NCBI GenBank assembly: GCA_026874595.1
Contig: CM049319.1
Coordinates: forward strand, 54,450,917 to 54,514,916
Length of the DNA: 64,000 nt
Origin: Sipunculus nudus
Lineage: Eukaryota; Annelida; Sipuncula; Golfingiida; Sipunculidae
Direction: 5' to 3'
Shown: positions 23,323-34,905 of the stretch, one piece after another
How positions within the stretch are numbered: the first letter of the stretch is position 1
Layout: each line of letters starts with the position of its first letter
Made by a program: the position numbers and the translations under genes
The notes under the pieces: model-generated
What the model was told of the DNA's origin: nothing
The model's input: the letters and a program-made list of their open reading frames with translations, nothing else
Databases searched by the model: none

Positions 23323-23745
23323 TCATGCTCTATGGGTTTTGAATTTATCCGTTTGCAGAGGCAAGTGTTTCGTGCTTTGGCCATCATTTAGTGCTTGAGT
23401 CAGCTTGACTTTAAGGTTTCGGCGGGCATGTCTGACATCTTCTGCGAAGTCCTTTTGGATATATACAGATGAACGCGACTGTGGCTGTGTTCTGCGTGCA
23501 GACTTGGGGATGTCTTCCTTGTAGCTTTCAAAGCGGACATTGATAGGTCTTAGCTTGCCTCTCTCTTGCCAAGGTAGGCAATGTTCCCGAGCAATTTGTT
23601 CCTCGTCTGAAGGGAGTTGAAGTTTCCCCTTAGTTACATTTCACTCTGTTCCCAGGATTTTAAGCCATCCTCTTCCTCAATGCCATAAAATATTAGATTG
23701 TCCCTTTTTGACTGTTCCTCTTGTTTATTCACTTTAACTTTAGTG
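23323..23745 (-). pseudogene. Frameshifted LINE ORF1 relic (L1 ORF1/Transposase_22-like)
   Basis: Minus-strand fragments fit the ORF1 pattern. ENKTLKLK shifts frame to VNKQEEQSKRDNLIFYGIEE and stops at 23634-23636. A second open segment down to 23323 contains GKLRPINVRFESYKEDIP and VYIQKDFAEDVRHARRNL. ORF1 proteins of L1-type elements have a coiled coil, then an 'RxNLIFxGI' motif, then a 'RPIxVxFxxYxD' strand and an 'INxDFxxxVRxARxxL' region, in this order. The protein is an RNA-binding chaperone of the retrotransposon particle. It is interrupted by at least one frameshift and one stop, so it is dead. The 5' end and ORF2 are missing. Confidence 0.75.
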
Positions 23746-23864
23746 TCTTATTTTCATTCGGTCATTACGGTCAATATATAGTTTCCAAGCTTAAATACCG
23801 GCATCCGGACTTACTTTCCCTAATTGAACTCTTTAACGTTGTTATGGTTCTGTGTGTGAGTGAG

Positions 23865-24236
23865 TGTGTGTGTGTGTGTGTGTGTGTAAAGATATTGCGC
23901 GTGTCTGTTTACCATACAAGACCGCATGACAAGAGGTTGGAAACGCGCTTACACATTAACCGGAGATGGAAAATGAAAGAAGGAACACAAAATAAACACC
24001 GACTTGAAGCTTGAAAAAAGCTTGATTTTTAAATTGCGGGGCACGGCTAATAGATGGCGGGTTTGCTATGTTTATCTTTTGCGCCATTCGTCGCGCCCGG
24101 TTCAAGCTATTTTCCAATTGTGTAAAACAGTCAACAAACAGGTTAAGAACAAAATATTGACAGGTACACTGATGTTTTAAGGATCAAATACTACACTTCA
24201 TGTATATTTAACATGCCTGGTATATGAATAGGTCCC
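23865..24236 (+). mobile_element. Partial copy of the AAGGGACATAATCAGG MITE-like family
   Basis: It shares the GTGTCTGTTTACCATACAAG..CCGCATGAC, GTCGCGCCCGGTT, TTGACAGGTACA and TTTAACATGCCTGG phrases with 17990-18310, in the same order. The left part is missing and replaced by a (TG)n tract at 23865-23886. Confidence 0.65.
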
Positions 24237-24677
24237 TCAAGTACGTTATGTTTTAACAAAAGATTAGGTATCGATGTACCATGAGGACAAGAGGGTTTAA
24301 CGGGAAATTGAATGAGTCGCGGTATACCCTCTTTAACTGCTGATAGCGACCCTAACCATAAACCGAAGAGACAAAACGTAACGAAAGACGGGAGTTGAAA
24401 CCTGACATTGCACTTGCCAATTAGGAAAAGACCTTTTTTCAATACCCTAGCGACATCTGTTGGCGATGATAGACACTAGGTGGCAGGTCCGTTACAGCGA
24501 AAAAGAAAAAAAACAGATAAGGTTTTGTAATATTTTAAGGTTACAGCACTGGTAAAAATTCTTATTCTAAATCAATCCAAAAGTGTTTTTTTTTTTAAAT
24601 TAAAAAAGACTCATGAAGTATAGCCTACACTATTTTAAATTATTTATTGAAATGCATAAAAACAAAGAATTGTCCAA

Positions 24678-24737
<60 letters not shown>

Positions 24738-25453
24738 GTCTCATGTTTCTGAGAGGGTTTCTGAAAGTCGTGCTTGTGAACTTTAAAGAGTGATCGATTG
24801 TATCGCACTGTAATACCACATAACTCGGTATATGGGCATCCGAGGAAAAGTCGACAATCATAAGTCAAAAGACGGTACTTGAGGTCAGACTGACGCATTT
24901 TTTCACTAAATATTATCATTGTAAGTATAGCTGTATAGCATGCATACCTGACCACATTTTTGACAGCTCCATATTAAACTGTTTGAAAATGCGAAAAAAA
25001 AGTGGCGCCTCATGTGACTCATTTGAGAACTATCAGCCTAGTTCTTTTCCATTCTGAAGATGGCAGCACCTCCCTGAGCAAATTCTGGAAAAGGCACACC
25101 TCTCACACCATTTGGTGTCAGCATTTTCTCTCTGCAGATAAAAACATTTCCTCCGATGATTAAAAAGCAGAAATCCTATATTATCCAAATATATTAGTGG
25201 CCCTTCTATTAGATTGAGGGTGACACTCTTAAGCCCGGCCCTGTCATATTACATTTGGTCCGGAGGGGTGCAAAGTTCCGTTAAGGATCAAGGCCTATTG
25301 AGACAATGATAGATCCCTGCAAGGGGATGTGCACACGACACGGAACTACGGCGGATATGACCTTGATTGCTGGGACAACCACAGTTTACATACATGGCGG
25401 ACCACATGCACCATGACGTCATCACAGTGTCATCCCAGCATCGCGCCCATTTA
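24237..25453. other. Unannotated stretch with (TA)n at 24684-24736
   Basis: A TA tract of about 26 units is the only clear feature. AT-rich frames across it have no coding signs. Confidence 0.6.
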
Positions 25454-26340
25454 CAGTCGTGACTTGATAATCCGACACTAAATGTAATACGCTAATTTAC
25501 GTCGGATTGCAAGGCTGTCGGACTGTCAAATCAATAAAGGTTACGGAGGATAAAGATACAATATGACCTATATGTTTGGAGGACTTGTTTTAATTCATTA
25601 AGTATTTTGTTATAATAAACTACGTATATGATTTTGTTATGATTAATGTTATGTTATTTCTTATATACGTGTCTATTTATACTACGCTCGTCAAGATTGA
25701 TAACCTATGCAGATTCTACAATTATGAGATCTGCTTATATTTCTGAACAAACATTAACTAATGTATATATTTGAACCAGCATCTCCCTCAGACTCGCTGT
25801 CACTGTCGCCTCCGTCTTCTTTGACCACTGACACATTAATAGCGGCCGTCGGCATTGCTTCCGTGGGCTCCATGTTGTCTAATACGAGGTATCGCTCCGC
25901 GGTCACGTGGTCTTCGCTGTTGAGTGCCTGGAAAAGGTCCCCAGCACCGTTCTCCACCTCCGCGCATTCCACACACCGAGAGGTTGATGTGTGCCACATA
26001 CGGATGTAAACTGACTTAATTAGTGAACCAAATTGACTCAATAATGGGTTCTCGTGTACAGTTAGAACAATACGCATCGCTGAATTTCACGCCTAATTGA
26101 TCAGGGTGCTGCGTGCACTAGCCCGACGACTGACATCAAAGGACAATAAACCAGTCGGATTGTCAAGTCAGAAAATACGTCGGTATCCTTGTTTGTGTCG
26201 GGAAATGTCACGTCGGAGTCGGAATCCAAGGCTGTCGGTTTGTCAAGGCTAATTTCTATGGGTCCCGTTCGTTTATTGCAAAATACCGTCGGATTGCAAG
26301 GTTTCCGGATTGTTAAGGGTCGAAATGTCAAGTCGCGTTC
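25454..26340 (-). mobile_element. pogo/Tigger-like DNA transposon relic
   Basis: The left end CAGTCGTGACTTGATAATCC follows TA (25452-25453). The right end ..AATGTCAAGTCGCGTTC precedes TA (26341-26342). GACTTGA..CGAC is shared in inverted orientation. Subterminal GTCGGATTGCAAGG and TGTCGG..TGTCAAG motifs recur on both sides (25501-25531, 26154-26173, 26232-26252, 26288-26320). It encloses a transposase C-terminal fragment, and the N-terminal DNA-binding and catalytic parts are missing, so it is internally deleted. Confidence 0.6.
25754..26077 (-). pseudogene. Transposase C-terminal fragment, pogo/Tigger-like
   Basis: A 107-residue frame. Residues 36-78 (CVECAEVENGAGDLFQ, then EDHVTAERYLVLDNMEPTEA) and an acidic tail (EDGGDSDSESEGD, 87-99) resemble the end of Tc/mariner pogo-type transposases, which finish with a 'VTxxDYVxxDDxxxT' segment and an acidic tail after the DDE catalytic domain. 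The first 30 residues do not match and may be non-coding. The catalytic DDE residues are not present. The assignment rests on motif resemblance and on the TA-flanked inverted termini around it. Confidence 0.45.
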
Positions 26341-26342
26341 TA

Positions 26343-27285
26343 AATATATGTGGCACGTGCTATTGTTGTATACATTTCCACCACTACATCACCGATATCA
26401 CACCGCAATGTAGTTCCCCGAGCTTTACAACATGTAAAAAAAACAAATAGACAATCATATTTTTTATAACCGTTATATTTATATGAATGTTGTCAATGTA
26501 TGTTCTATACTTATTTATATACTTAACTATTGCAATTTTCAATTGCTAGGTGATATAGCTTGCGTTCGCCTGAATAAAAGTGCCTTGTGCTCATTGTTTG
26601 GCAGAGAGCTATAGACGAGATCTCGCGTGAGGAGAATGCGGAGGTGCAAGTGCTTTTATTGTCGCTCACAGCTTGACAAATACTTACAATGTCCTGAACT
26701 GTTTTCTCATCACAGGCGTGACGAATGCAGTTTCTCCCATACCGAATTCAACATTAGGTATCCAATACGCTTCATGTTCATACCTCACCAGAAAATTCAC
26801 TTCTTTTGCAGGCAGAGCGCATGCGCGTAAATATGCTTCAGATTGTCAGAGCTTTCAGGAACGTTTACTGGTATATCGCTCTATTATTGCCTTGATGCTC
26901 TCAGCCAATCATAGACACGGGAGCACAACGCCATCTTCGGTACTTTCAGGTGCAACTCTTGATCTTCCGGTATACTGGTTGCAACTCTAAATTACACATT
27001 CAAGCCGGTTGTCATTGACGCTCATGCGGTCCTGGTTGGTTACTAGTGAAGAGTCTTTGTAAGATAACTATCTTTTGTCACTTCTATTTTAAAATATTTA
27101 AGAGGGAGTTGGTGCACAAAAATGTAATGATGGAAGCATATAAAATGCCATATCTTGAAAAAGTTTGGTATTCCACTGAACGTGGGATTATTTTATCATT
27201 AACATCTATTAATCTTAACATTAATGTCACATGAAATGTAAAGCCATTTTTTGCTACTTCCCCGAGCAAACGAAATGTTTATTTT

Positions 27286-27289
<4 letters not shown>
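26343..27289. other. Unannotated stretch
   Basis: A segment at 26893-26945 (CTCAGCCAATCATAGACACG, CGCCATCTTCGGTA) recurs in reverse at 27365-27425. It is a short dispersed repeat or an old inverted duplication. No gene supported. Confidence 0.5.

Positions 27290-27348
<59 letters not shown>
27290..27348. repeat. (TA)n microsatellite
   Basis: About 29 TA units. Confidence 0.98.
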
Positions 27349-27350
<2 letters not shown>

Positions 27351-29076
27351 GTATATACCAGGAATTGTCTACTGAAGATGGCGTTTTTGCCCCGTCTTTA
27401 TGATTGGCGGAGAGAAGCGAAGCCATAATAGAACGGGGTACCAGTCTATCAGGAATGCGCGTGTAAGCATCTCTGACGCTCGAAATCTCTTACGGACACT
27501 CGGTTGTTAGGATCCAAGCATCCGATGGGACGCGCGATTTTCTGGCTTTAGGAATGTAGCAGCCAATGAACATTTCCGTTTGCCTCAAGCGAAGCCGTCT
27601 TTGGTGTAAACATTTAATACTGATACCGGTAACTGAGGTTAACATTTCGCTATAAGCATATATTCATATATGACTCTATTTCTATTCATATATTGGTATG
27701 ACAATTACATAAACTACGAAAAAGATTCAATCGTTTACAAAACCCGTCAAAATTGAACTCAGATGCTTCAAAAACTCAGACGGGACTACTCAAAAATTAT
27801 GCCTGAACGTCTCCGAACCTTAAAATGTCTTCCTATGGAAAGCATTGGATTGTTTACATTGATGGAAACAGGATTCGACACGCATATACAATTAACTCGT
27901 GTTCACACTGCTTATGCGAATACCATATAAATGCGCCCGATATCGAAACTACCTGCAGGTGTGGTTTTGCCGACGCGGGTGGTATTCAGAACGTAAAGAG
28001 AACGTGGATTTGAATAAATAAACCGGTATTCGATGCCATATTTAGTGAGTACCTTCTAAAGCCATGAATACACGGCTCGGTATGCATTTATTTTAGGCTT
28101 GTAAGCAACACGCGAGTCGTGATAAAAGCCAAACGGGGAAATGTACTGCAACGGTCATCCATCCTATTATATTGCTATCGTGGTAAACAATTAGAAGTTC
28201 AACAAATATGCAGTGGAATTGGCCAATATGCTGATTTCGTTCATGGTAGATGTTGTTAGAAAGAATACTAAAAGGCAAACGATTGGTCTGGTTTATGTCA
28301 GGAAACAGCGTACTTGTAGGCCATGATCGAAGCGTCAAAAATTAAAATGAGGAAAATTTTGCATCCTCATCCTCATCCTCATCCTAATCTTGGACACTGA
28401 TGCTATTACGCTGGTCGCAGACTCTCTAATGCCGGAGGGCTGAAATGTGAAAAAACGTGAATTATGTGTGAACGCGTTTGGTTGAACCCGAGACAAATTA
28501 TACTCAAGGATGTTTCAGTTATTACATAATTTATAGCTGCGTATAACTGGGCTAATGATAAAGTGATATATCACATATCATCTCTGTTGACTAATAAATC
28601 ACATTTCAGTACTTTTGTTCGAGAGATTGCTGTATTCTCTGTGCTGGAAGCGAGTCATCAATTTAGTACGATATAAATCGTACTCTGTAGACCGACGTCA
28701 AAAGTTCAACCAAAGTTTGCCTATACGAGAATGTCTGCTGACGGAAAGAGTAATAATTCACATATATCAGGGAATCTTGGCAATGCGAGAGCAGCGTTCC
28801 TTTGTGGCGGCAGTGTCAGCTTGATTGGACAAGCGCAGATGTCAACGAGTGCGGCCGGCTCGGGGTGCAGCGTTCTTTATCGCTGAACCGACCCGCTAGT
28901 ATCAGTAACGGGGCAGAAAATGTGTCTAAACAACCGAGTCTAATGACGCTAGGGTCTCCGGTAGAATTTCACTGCGGGGTTCCCAGATTAAGTTCTGTCC
29001 AAGGAAACAAAGTGGGATTCCCAGCTGCAAGGAGAGCAAAGCTACAGGGATGGATCCGAGATCATGAGAAGTTGGG
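27349..29076. other. Unannotated stretch
   Basis: A short TCATCC tandem lies at 28360-28386. The GC-richer part at 28800-29060 has an open frame of 101 codons, but no splice or domain support. Confidence 0.5.
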
Positions 29077-29340
29077 GCGTCAATATATCGGGGACAGGGG
29101 TGTATAACCGCCCCCCCCCCCCCCCCACACACACACTTTTTAGCAAGAGGGGATGGTCAATAAAAATTCCCTGATATTCAGAGAATAATATTTATATATT
29201 GGAAATGAAATATACTAATAATTAGAATGATAAACTTTGGTTCCATTTTAGAATTAAAATATACTGGAATCATAGTACCTAATTTTTAAACCCTTAATTG
29301 TGATATATTTGAAATATAACACACATTATTATTGATTATA

Positions 29341-29414
<74 letters not shown>
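29077..29414 (-). mobile_element. Truncated hAT-type MITE of the GGCGTCAAT family
   Basis: It begins GGGGCGTCAATATATCGGGG, then poly-C and AGAGGGGATGGTCAATAAAA, then TTCAGAGAATAATATT and CTTTGGTTCCATTT. Each matches the complement of 17566 back to 17400. A TA tract (29337-29414) sits where the other copy has its own TA tract. The second terminus is missing. Confidence 0.8.
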
Positions 29415-29418
<4 letters not shown>

Positions 29419-31211
29419 GGGAGGGGTTTCCGTAATTAACAGGTAACTCTTTAGCTGTAGGTATAAATTTAGGGGAAACATTGCGAAAGGAGGCTGTCAA
29501 GCAATCCTACTTTTCAAACTCTTTATTTATCTCGCACCTATTTTTCTAATTTTTTTTCTTAAATATTCTTAAATTTTCTTATTTTTCCCTACTTCTCTGT
29601 TTTGCACTTTAATATTCAGTGTCCAAAAGCTGTCAGTGACAGTCAAATTTTCCTTCTGTTATCACAAATAGACCATTTTTTATGTTATTTTAGCACCAAG
29701 TAATCTCATAACTGTAAGTTCAAACTTGGCACAATCTTAAAGTTGTTTTAATATGTTCTCACGAATAAAACTGTTTTGATTCTACATTCTTTTATCCAAA
29801 ATGAACAAGAACAATATTATTTCATGTGTGATTGCAGTCCCACCTGTGTCCTTTTTTTTCATGAGCGTGTGGTTGGCAGCCTGAAACGGGCAATTTATTC
29901 CAGTGAGGGGGTTTCAAAACCGTAACCTAGAAGGGGTGATCAATCCACGGCTGCCCGCAAGTTCTAAGCTTTTGCGGCTCGCAAAAGTCAGTTTGTAACA
30001 TTATCGCATAAAATAACGCATTTAACGAGACTACAAGGAATGGAATTTTTGTAAACTTTGCAACAGAAACGAAAGATTAATGACTGATTGTCGGAGAACT
30101 GTGTTAAAATCCTTTAAACAAATCGATATTCCAACCCCCCCCCCCCCCCTCATAATAAATATGCAAAATTATAACTGTACTTTTTATGTAAAATTCATCT
30201 TTTATCTAGTCAATTTAGTTGATTTTTTATGAATTGTTGTGCATTATAGAGCATATTGATGTGCCCATGTGGTGCTGGGTGAGAAACGTTTGCCACCTCT
30301 CCCCTAACCTCCAACCCCCGGATCCGCCCCCGATCCATCCATGGTCATCATTAATCACGTGACGACCGGATGACACAAGCACGAATAGCCACTCACCCCG
30401 CGTCTGATCTATGAGCCTCTGTTTAAAGTAGTAACCATGACGACCGTTGACATTGACGGGGCAGCAGATGACCTCTAAAGCTTGCTTAATCACTTTGAGG
30501 GGGCCGCTTTGGCTTTTGTATCTGCTGCACCCTGGCTGGTCAATTCAAAAGCCTCATTTGCGCAGATGTATGCTTCTGACTAATAAATCTTGTTTCTCGT
30601 TTGTCATGTACAAAGTAGACAAAGCTGAAATAACACCCATGTTGTGACAAAACCGCTGGTACCTTGTAATGACAGCTTGCCTCGCTGTTTAATAAAGTAC
30701 CTACGCGGCCGCCAAAGTTTGTACGGGTGGGAAAGTTTAGCAAACACATCAGAGAAAAACTGGAAGTTGTATATATACGATACAATGTTGTAGCTCGCGG
30801 TTTGATATGATATGTAGATATGAAGAAATCCCCGCGTTTTCTTGCTTAACTCACAACTAAAACAATCTCTCAAAGAAAACATAACATTATTGGTGGTAAC
30901 TGAGCTTTTCTGTGGAAACATTTCATATGAGAAACTGAACTGAAGGCTCTGCTGATGACGTAATTTATCGCATGGTTATAGGATTGAATTTAAAACTTGG
31001 AACCCTTCTTTCAGAAAATTCTTTAACAGTGAGCCTTGAACATTAGAAGATACCATACTTGTATTATTTGGTCGAACGTTACTATTTTTATTTTATCATT
31101 TTATTTTGATCACTATCATTGATAAATGCTTAAAACAGAAGTAAACATGGGGAAAACAAAAAAACCGGAATTACACATGCAGCATGTTAATCGCTAGCGC
31201 ACATGTCCGAG

Positions 31212-31214
<3 letters not shown>
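29415..31214. other. Unannotated stretch
   Basis: Poly-C at 30135-30149 and a CCCCGGATCCGCCCCCG phrase near 30316 suggest remnants of the CGGATCC MITE family. The minus-strand frame at 30227-30493 has no recognisable motif. Confidence 0.5.

Positions 31215-31261
<47 letters not shown>
31215..31261. repeat. (TA)n microsatellite
   Basis: About 23 TA units, followed by a few CA units. Confidence 0.98.
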
Positions 31262-31268
<7 letters not shown>

Positions 31269-31475
31269 TGTGGATTATGTTTGCGATGTTTGTTATCTAC
31301 TTTACAAGGGAAATTAAGATCAGTCAATCGACCAATCAGATGAACAGAAATTTTATAAGACAACCTCATTGCCAAGTCTTTTTTTCAATGTTTATATAAT
31401 ATGGGAAAATTATGAAAAATAATATCTTTTGTTTTATATTTACTAGAGGGATATCAATAAATCCGACATGCGACC

Positions 31476-31645
31476 TGTGACATCCCGGGTTTTATTGAGT
31501 ATAGGTTAAATGAGCGGTTTTGAGAAACTATAAGATAAATAAACTTGTCGGGGTTCGATAGGGCCGCAAGGAATACGACATGAAAGTACTCCGGAGACAG
31601 CGCTCAGGCGAGAATCCATCTGCGGAGATATTTTGGTGGCAAGTT
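31476..31645 (+). mobile_element. LTR-like relic, copy 1
   Basis: It starts TGTGACATCCCGGGTTTTA and ends near ATCCATCTGCGGAGATATTT followed by TGGTGGCA. The same start and end phrases bracket 54420-54576, and the end phrase alone occurs at 46933. TGTGACATCC starts are common for Ty3/gypsy LTRs, and TGGTGGC may be the primer-binding edge. No internal domain remains. Confidence 0.4.
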
Positions 31646-32199
31646 TTGAGCGGAATAACTTTTTTTTCGACCAGCCCGAAATAATTCAAATTTAAGTAGG
31701 CTTATCTGTCAATAATAAAAATTATTTTTTAACTTTTTCAAAGTTTCCTTAAATTCACCTAAAATAGATGTTTACGCCTCTTATAATAAAATGTATTATT
31801 CGTCCTTGGGACGCCCCCAACAAAACAATTCATCTGTACTAATATACTAAGTAATGTAAGGAAGAAAAGATGCAAGCCTAGTGAACACTGAAAAGGAGAT
31901 ACTCGCGAAAATTTAACCACGCGAATATGAAGCAAACCACATCATAACAGTCGTATTACGCATGTTATATACTCCATGTCAAATGAAACAAAATATCACC
32001 TCTCAGCAATATTTAAGAAATCCAACTGATTAAAAATCACACGTTAGAAAAGTTTACTCAATGTTTCAATGACAAATGTTTCAGCCCCATATTTATACAT
32101 GTTAGTCAAGGTTTTATTATTGGTCACAGGCCAGAGCAGTTGTAAATTTAAACTTTAAACTTTATTTTTTATATGGATTGTACAACTTGTTATAATAGG
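31646..32199. other. Unannotated stretch
   Basis: AT-rich with no feature seen. Confidence 0.5.
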
Positions 32200-32390
32200 A
32201 TGCATTCTCCATGGCTAGGATGTTGGCGCTCGACACCCGGTAAGGGTCGAGAAAAACCGGAAGACCTGGAGAAACCCGTTTACTTTGGACGGGCCACTAC
32301 GGCGTACAGTCATTGCCACACAGGGTATCAAACCCGGGTCGTCAGCGTAGAGGGCCGAGCGTTTTACCACACTGCCATCCAGGCACCAGT
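32200..32390 (-). repeat. tRNA-derived SINE
   Basis: On the minus strand GCCTGGATGGCAGTGTGGT resembles an A-box region and CCCGGGTTTGATACCCTG a B-box, 50 bases apart as in tRNA. The body continues through a CCGGTTTTTCTCGACCCTTA segment to the GGTGTCGAGCGCCAACATCC end. Frames here are not genes. Confidence 0.75.
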
Positions 32391-33349
32391 TACATTTGAC
32401 ATTTTCTGAGTCGGTGGTAATGTAAGAACCAGGCAATGCTAAAGTGAAATAGATTATACTACAAAGATTATAACAAATGAACCTGTGACCCCTTATTTCT
32501 AGACAATTTACCCTTTTCCCAGTCAGAGCTTAAAAGAAATTGTTTTTGTTTAGTCGCGCCTTCTTTAAGATAAACAACATTATATATCAATTTCACCAGA
32601 ACAACATCTGGCAGTAATATACAAGTAATAACTACATAATTTTTTGTCTATTTGGGCTCCAATCCAGTTTAAACGTGAAGAGAAAAAGAATACCAGAAAA
32701 TGTAAGTTCATCTTTTTCGCCCGCTGCGGGCCCATATCGATGACCCTTTGGACTAAAGATCCCATTTTCGTTCTCTGGAAGTTAAGTTACTTCGTTGCCG
32801 TGGGGAAATCATGATAGATGTGTTCTCACTCGCTGGTTGGGTTCCGATTTCACAATGTATATGTATTACAAATAGCGGCAGCCCCAGGTTACGAACTCAG
32901 CCCTAGCTACAACTTGTCAAGGGTTTGTATTTCCCGTGAAAGACACGGCTGTCAACATAGAAGGGTTTCCCCAACAACGGTCTTATATTTTTGCGGGTAA
33001 CTCCGTGAATAAACGATCCGCAGCTGAATCTCCCAGGCTCGCTGAGTCAGTTACGGGTTCGCCTGCATTTCAGTGTCCGATTCCCAGATGACAGAGCCGA
33101 CTAGAGTATGGTTATAACTCAGTTTGATCTGTACATAAGATCGTGTCTAATATCCCAACCCGCTCCACAGGAGTTGAGTGGCTAAGATAACCTAGGGTTA
33201 TAGACGTGCCTCCTGTAAGGGCGTGGCGTGCGACTGCCCTGTGATTGTTATAAATCACTGTACGTTGTCATCTTTTCCATGCAAGGGTTACCCGGAACTT
33301 GAGTCGCTGGCCATCTTTTTATTGATCGCCCCAACCATTTTTGCTCCAG
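32391..33349. other. Unannotated stretch
   Basis: No gene supported. The last 40 bases are pyrimidine-rich and end TTTTTGCTCCAG, the acceptor for the exon candidate that follows. Confidence 0.5.
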
Positions 33350-33537
33350 CATTATCCGACTGCGGTCATTTATCTGCATGCCCGCGAGGGTCAGCTGTGC
33401 GCAGTGCACGTTTTACATCAGTTACTCGTAGATTGGCCCCTCAAAAACGCCAAGAGAGTTAACTTCTTCAACGAGAACCATGGGGGCACCTGGTCAGGTG
33501 CTCATTTTGAGCACCTCAAGCTTTTTCCTCTGCTTAG
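33350..33537 (+). CDS. Candidate internal coding exon, family unknown
   Basis: The exon lies between CCATTTTTGCTCCAG and a strong donor (CTTAG|GTAAGTT). Its 188 bases give 62 codons plus two bases with no stop. The peptide begins HYPTAVIYLHAREGQLCAVH, continues with LHQLLVDWPLKNAKRVNFFN, then ENHGGTWSGAHFEHLKLFPL. The residues look like a folded cytosolic or enzyme domain, with conserved-looking Trp, Gly and His, rather than low-complexity sequence. I cannot name the family. No upstream or downstream partner exon was identified, so it may be an isolated or pseudogene exon. Confidence 0.45.
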
Positions 33538-34013
33538 GTAAGTTAATTTACATATTAATTAGCATATTATTTTTCTGACTTAAGTATATATGCATACAAT
33601 GTATCGTTGCTTTTCAATTAATTATTTCATTTTTGATACACAAGTAGGCATACTATTACTGCTTGATCACATGTAATTTATTATTTATTACCTTTTTTTG
33701 TTATCTTTTTTTCTCAAAGATTGCAGGATGAATATATTCTTTATTTTGCCTTTTTCTCTTGCCCTTCTTCACATTCCTTATAGCGAAAAAGGCTTGGATT
33801 CTCGATCGATCGATATCGATTCTAATTTTTTTTTATTTAAAAAAAATATTCGATTCCTTGCTACAACGATATATACATATAATATAAACACAACATTTAA
33901 AGAGAAGTCTTGAAAAACATATGAATGACATGTAGTTACTCTCTCCCTTTCCTAAAACCACTAATAATAACACTTAATTGCTCATTTGTTATTTGTTAAA
34001 CTGCGTTCCGCTG
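33538..34013. other. Unannotated stretch (intron of the preceding exon, if real)
   Basis: AT-rich with T-runs; nothing supportable. Confidence 0.5.
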
Positions 34014-34075
34014 CTTAATCAGCCGGGTAGGGGATCGAACCCTTACTCTAAGGTCATGTACTGACTAACTATACA
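34014..34075 (-). repeat. tRNA-like fragment
   Basis: On the minus strand AAGGGTTCGATCCCCTA is a good B-box and TAGTTAGTCAGTACATGACC a weak A-box. No acceptor stem pairs, so it is probably a SINE head. Confidence 0.45.
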
Positions 34076-34114
34076 TATACCCGATTGTTAAGCGATACGG
34101 AAGAAGAGAGACAC

Positions 34115-34290
34115 TACTGGTCTTTCATATAGAAGTGGTCCGGCAATCAAACCCCCGATTTCGAGTGAACCGTGCATTCGAGTCCGCATAAAATATTTTT
34201 GCAGTTTCATGACCTTTTGAACCAACTCTTTAATATTAGACAGGATGTCGCCCTGATACCTTTGAGCATTTTGCATAAAAGCAGTTTTGA
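34115..34290 (+). repeat. tRNA-derived SINE-like repeat, copy 1
   Basis: TATAGAAGTGGTCCGGC resembles an A-box and GTGCATTCGAGTCCGC a B-box. The tail (GCAGTTTCATGACCTTTTGA to ACCTTTGAGCATTTTGCAT) matches the complement of 34735-34855. The two copies form an inverted pair around a MITE. Confidence 0.65.
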
Positions 34291-34427
34291 GCATTTTCGA
34301 CATTTTATTTTTTAATGGAACACCTCTGTCGCGATGGACGCATCTCTCCGAGCATTTGAAGATAATTGATACAAATCTCCTTGCACTAACGGTGTAGTCT
34401 GTCTTGTGCTTTTCGCACCAGCTAGCT

Positions 34428-34652
34428 CAGAAGCGGATCCGGGTGGGGGGGGGGGGGGTTGTTCAGGGGGTCAGGACCCCCCCCCCCCCCTTTTTTTTCA
34501 TCAGAAGCAACGTTTTTTATATAAGGGCTTCAGACAAAATTTTTCGGCCTGGACCCCCTTTTTCCAGAACGGGGACCTTTTTTTAGGGTTTTCATTAGTC
34601 CTTCTGGGTTGCACCCCCCCCCCCCTTTTCCTAAATCCTGGATCCGCCCCTG
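34428..34652 (+). mobile_element. CGGATCC-ended MITE with 5-bp TSD
   Basis: A 225-bp copy with CAGAAGCGGATCC and GGATCCGCCCCTG ends, flanked by TAGCT (34423-34427 and 34653-34657). Internal phrases match the copies at 2289 and 62205. It sits between two inverted SINE-like copies. Confidence 0.9.
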
Positions 34653-34734
34653 TAGCTTCTTCACTAGGTTTGCGAGTGACACAGCAAATAATGACGAATT
34701 GGCCTTGGACTCACGTAGCAAAAATAAAGACGAT

Positions 34735-34905
34735 TTATGCGAAATGCTCAAAGGTGTCAGAGCGACACTCTCTCTAATATGAAAGAGTAGGATCGAAAGG
34801 TCATTAAACTGCAAAAAATATTTTATACGGAGTCAAATGCAAGGTTCCCCAATCAGACTGCCAGACTAAACTTGAGCTTATGCCTCGGTGGGTAGTCTTG
34901 TGTAC
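34735..34905 (-). repeat. tRNA-derived SINE-like repeat, copy 2 (inverted)
   Basis: Its complement aligns with 34165-34285: GACTCCGTATAAAATATTTT, GCAGTTTAATGACCTTTCGA, TGACACCTTTGAGCATTTCGC. The head is more diverged. Confidence 0.65.

Noticed and set aside
24640-24861. Tyr-Ile repeat proteins read through TA tracts (also near 8662, 13821, 27199, 31184, 57851 and 58166)
   Set aside because: The peptide is only the translation of the TA dinucleotide and has no start context or flanking coding sequence.
28802-29107. 101-codon frame in GC-richer DNA
   Set aside because: No splice signals, domain or codon pattern; it runs directly into a MITE.
32173-32436. Frames on both strands at 32173-32436
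   Set aside because: They lie in a tRNA-derived SINE.
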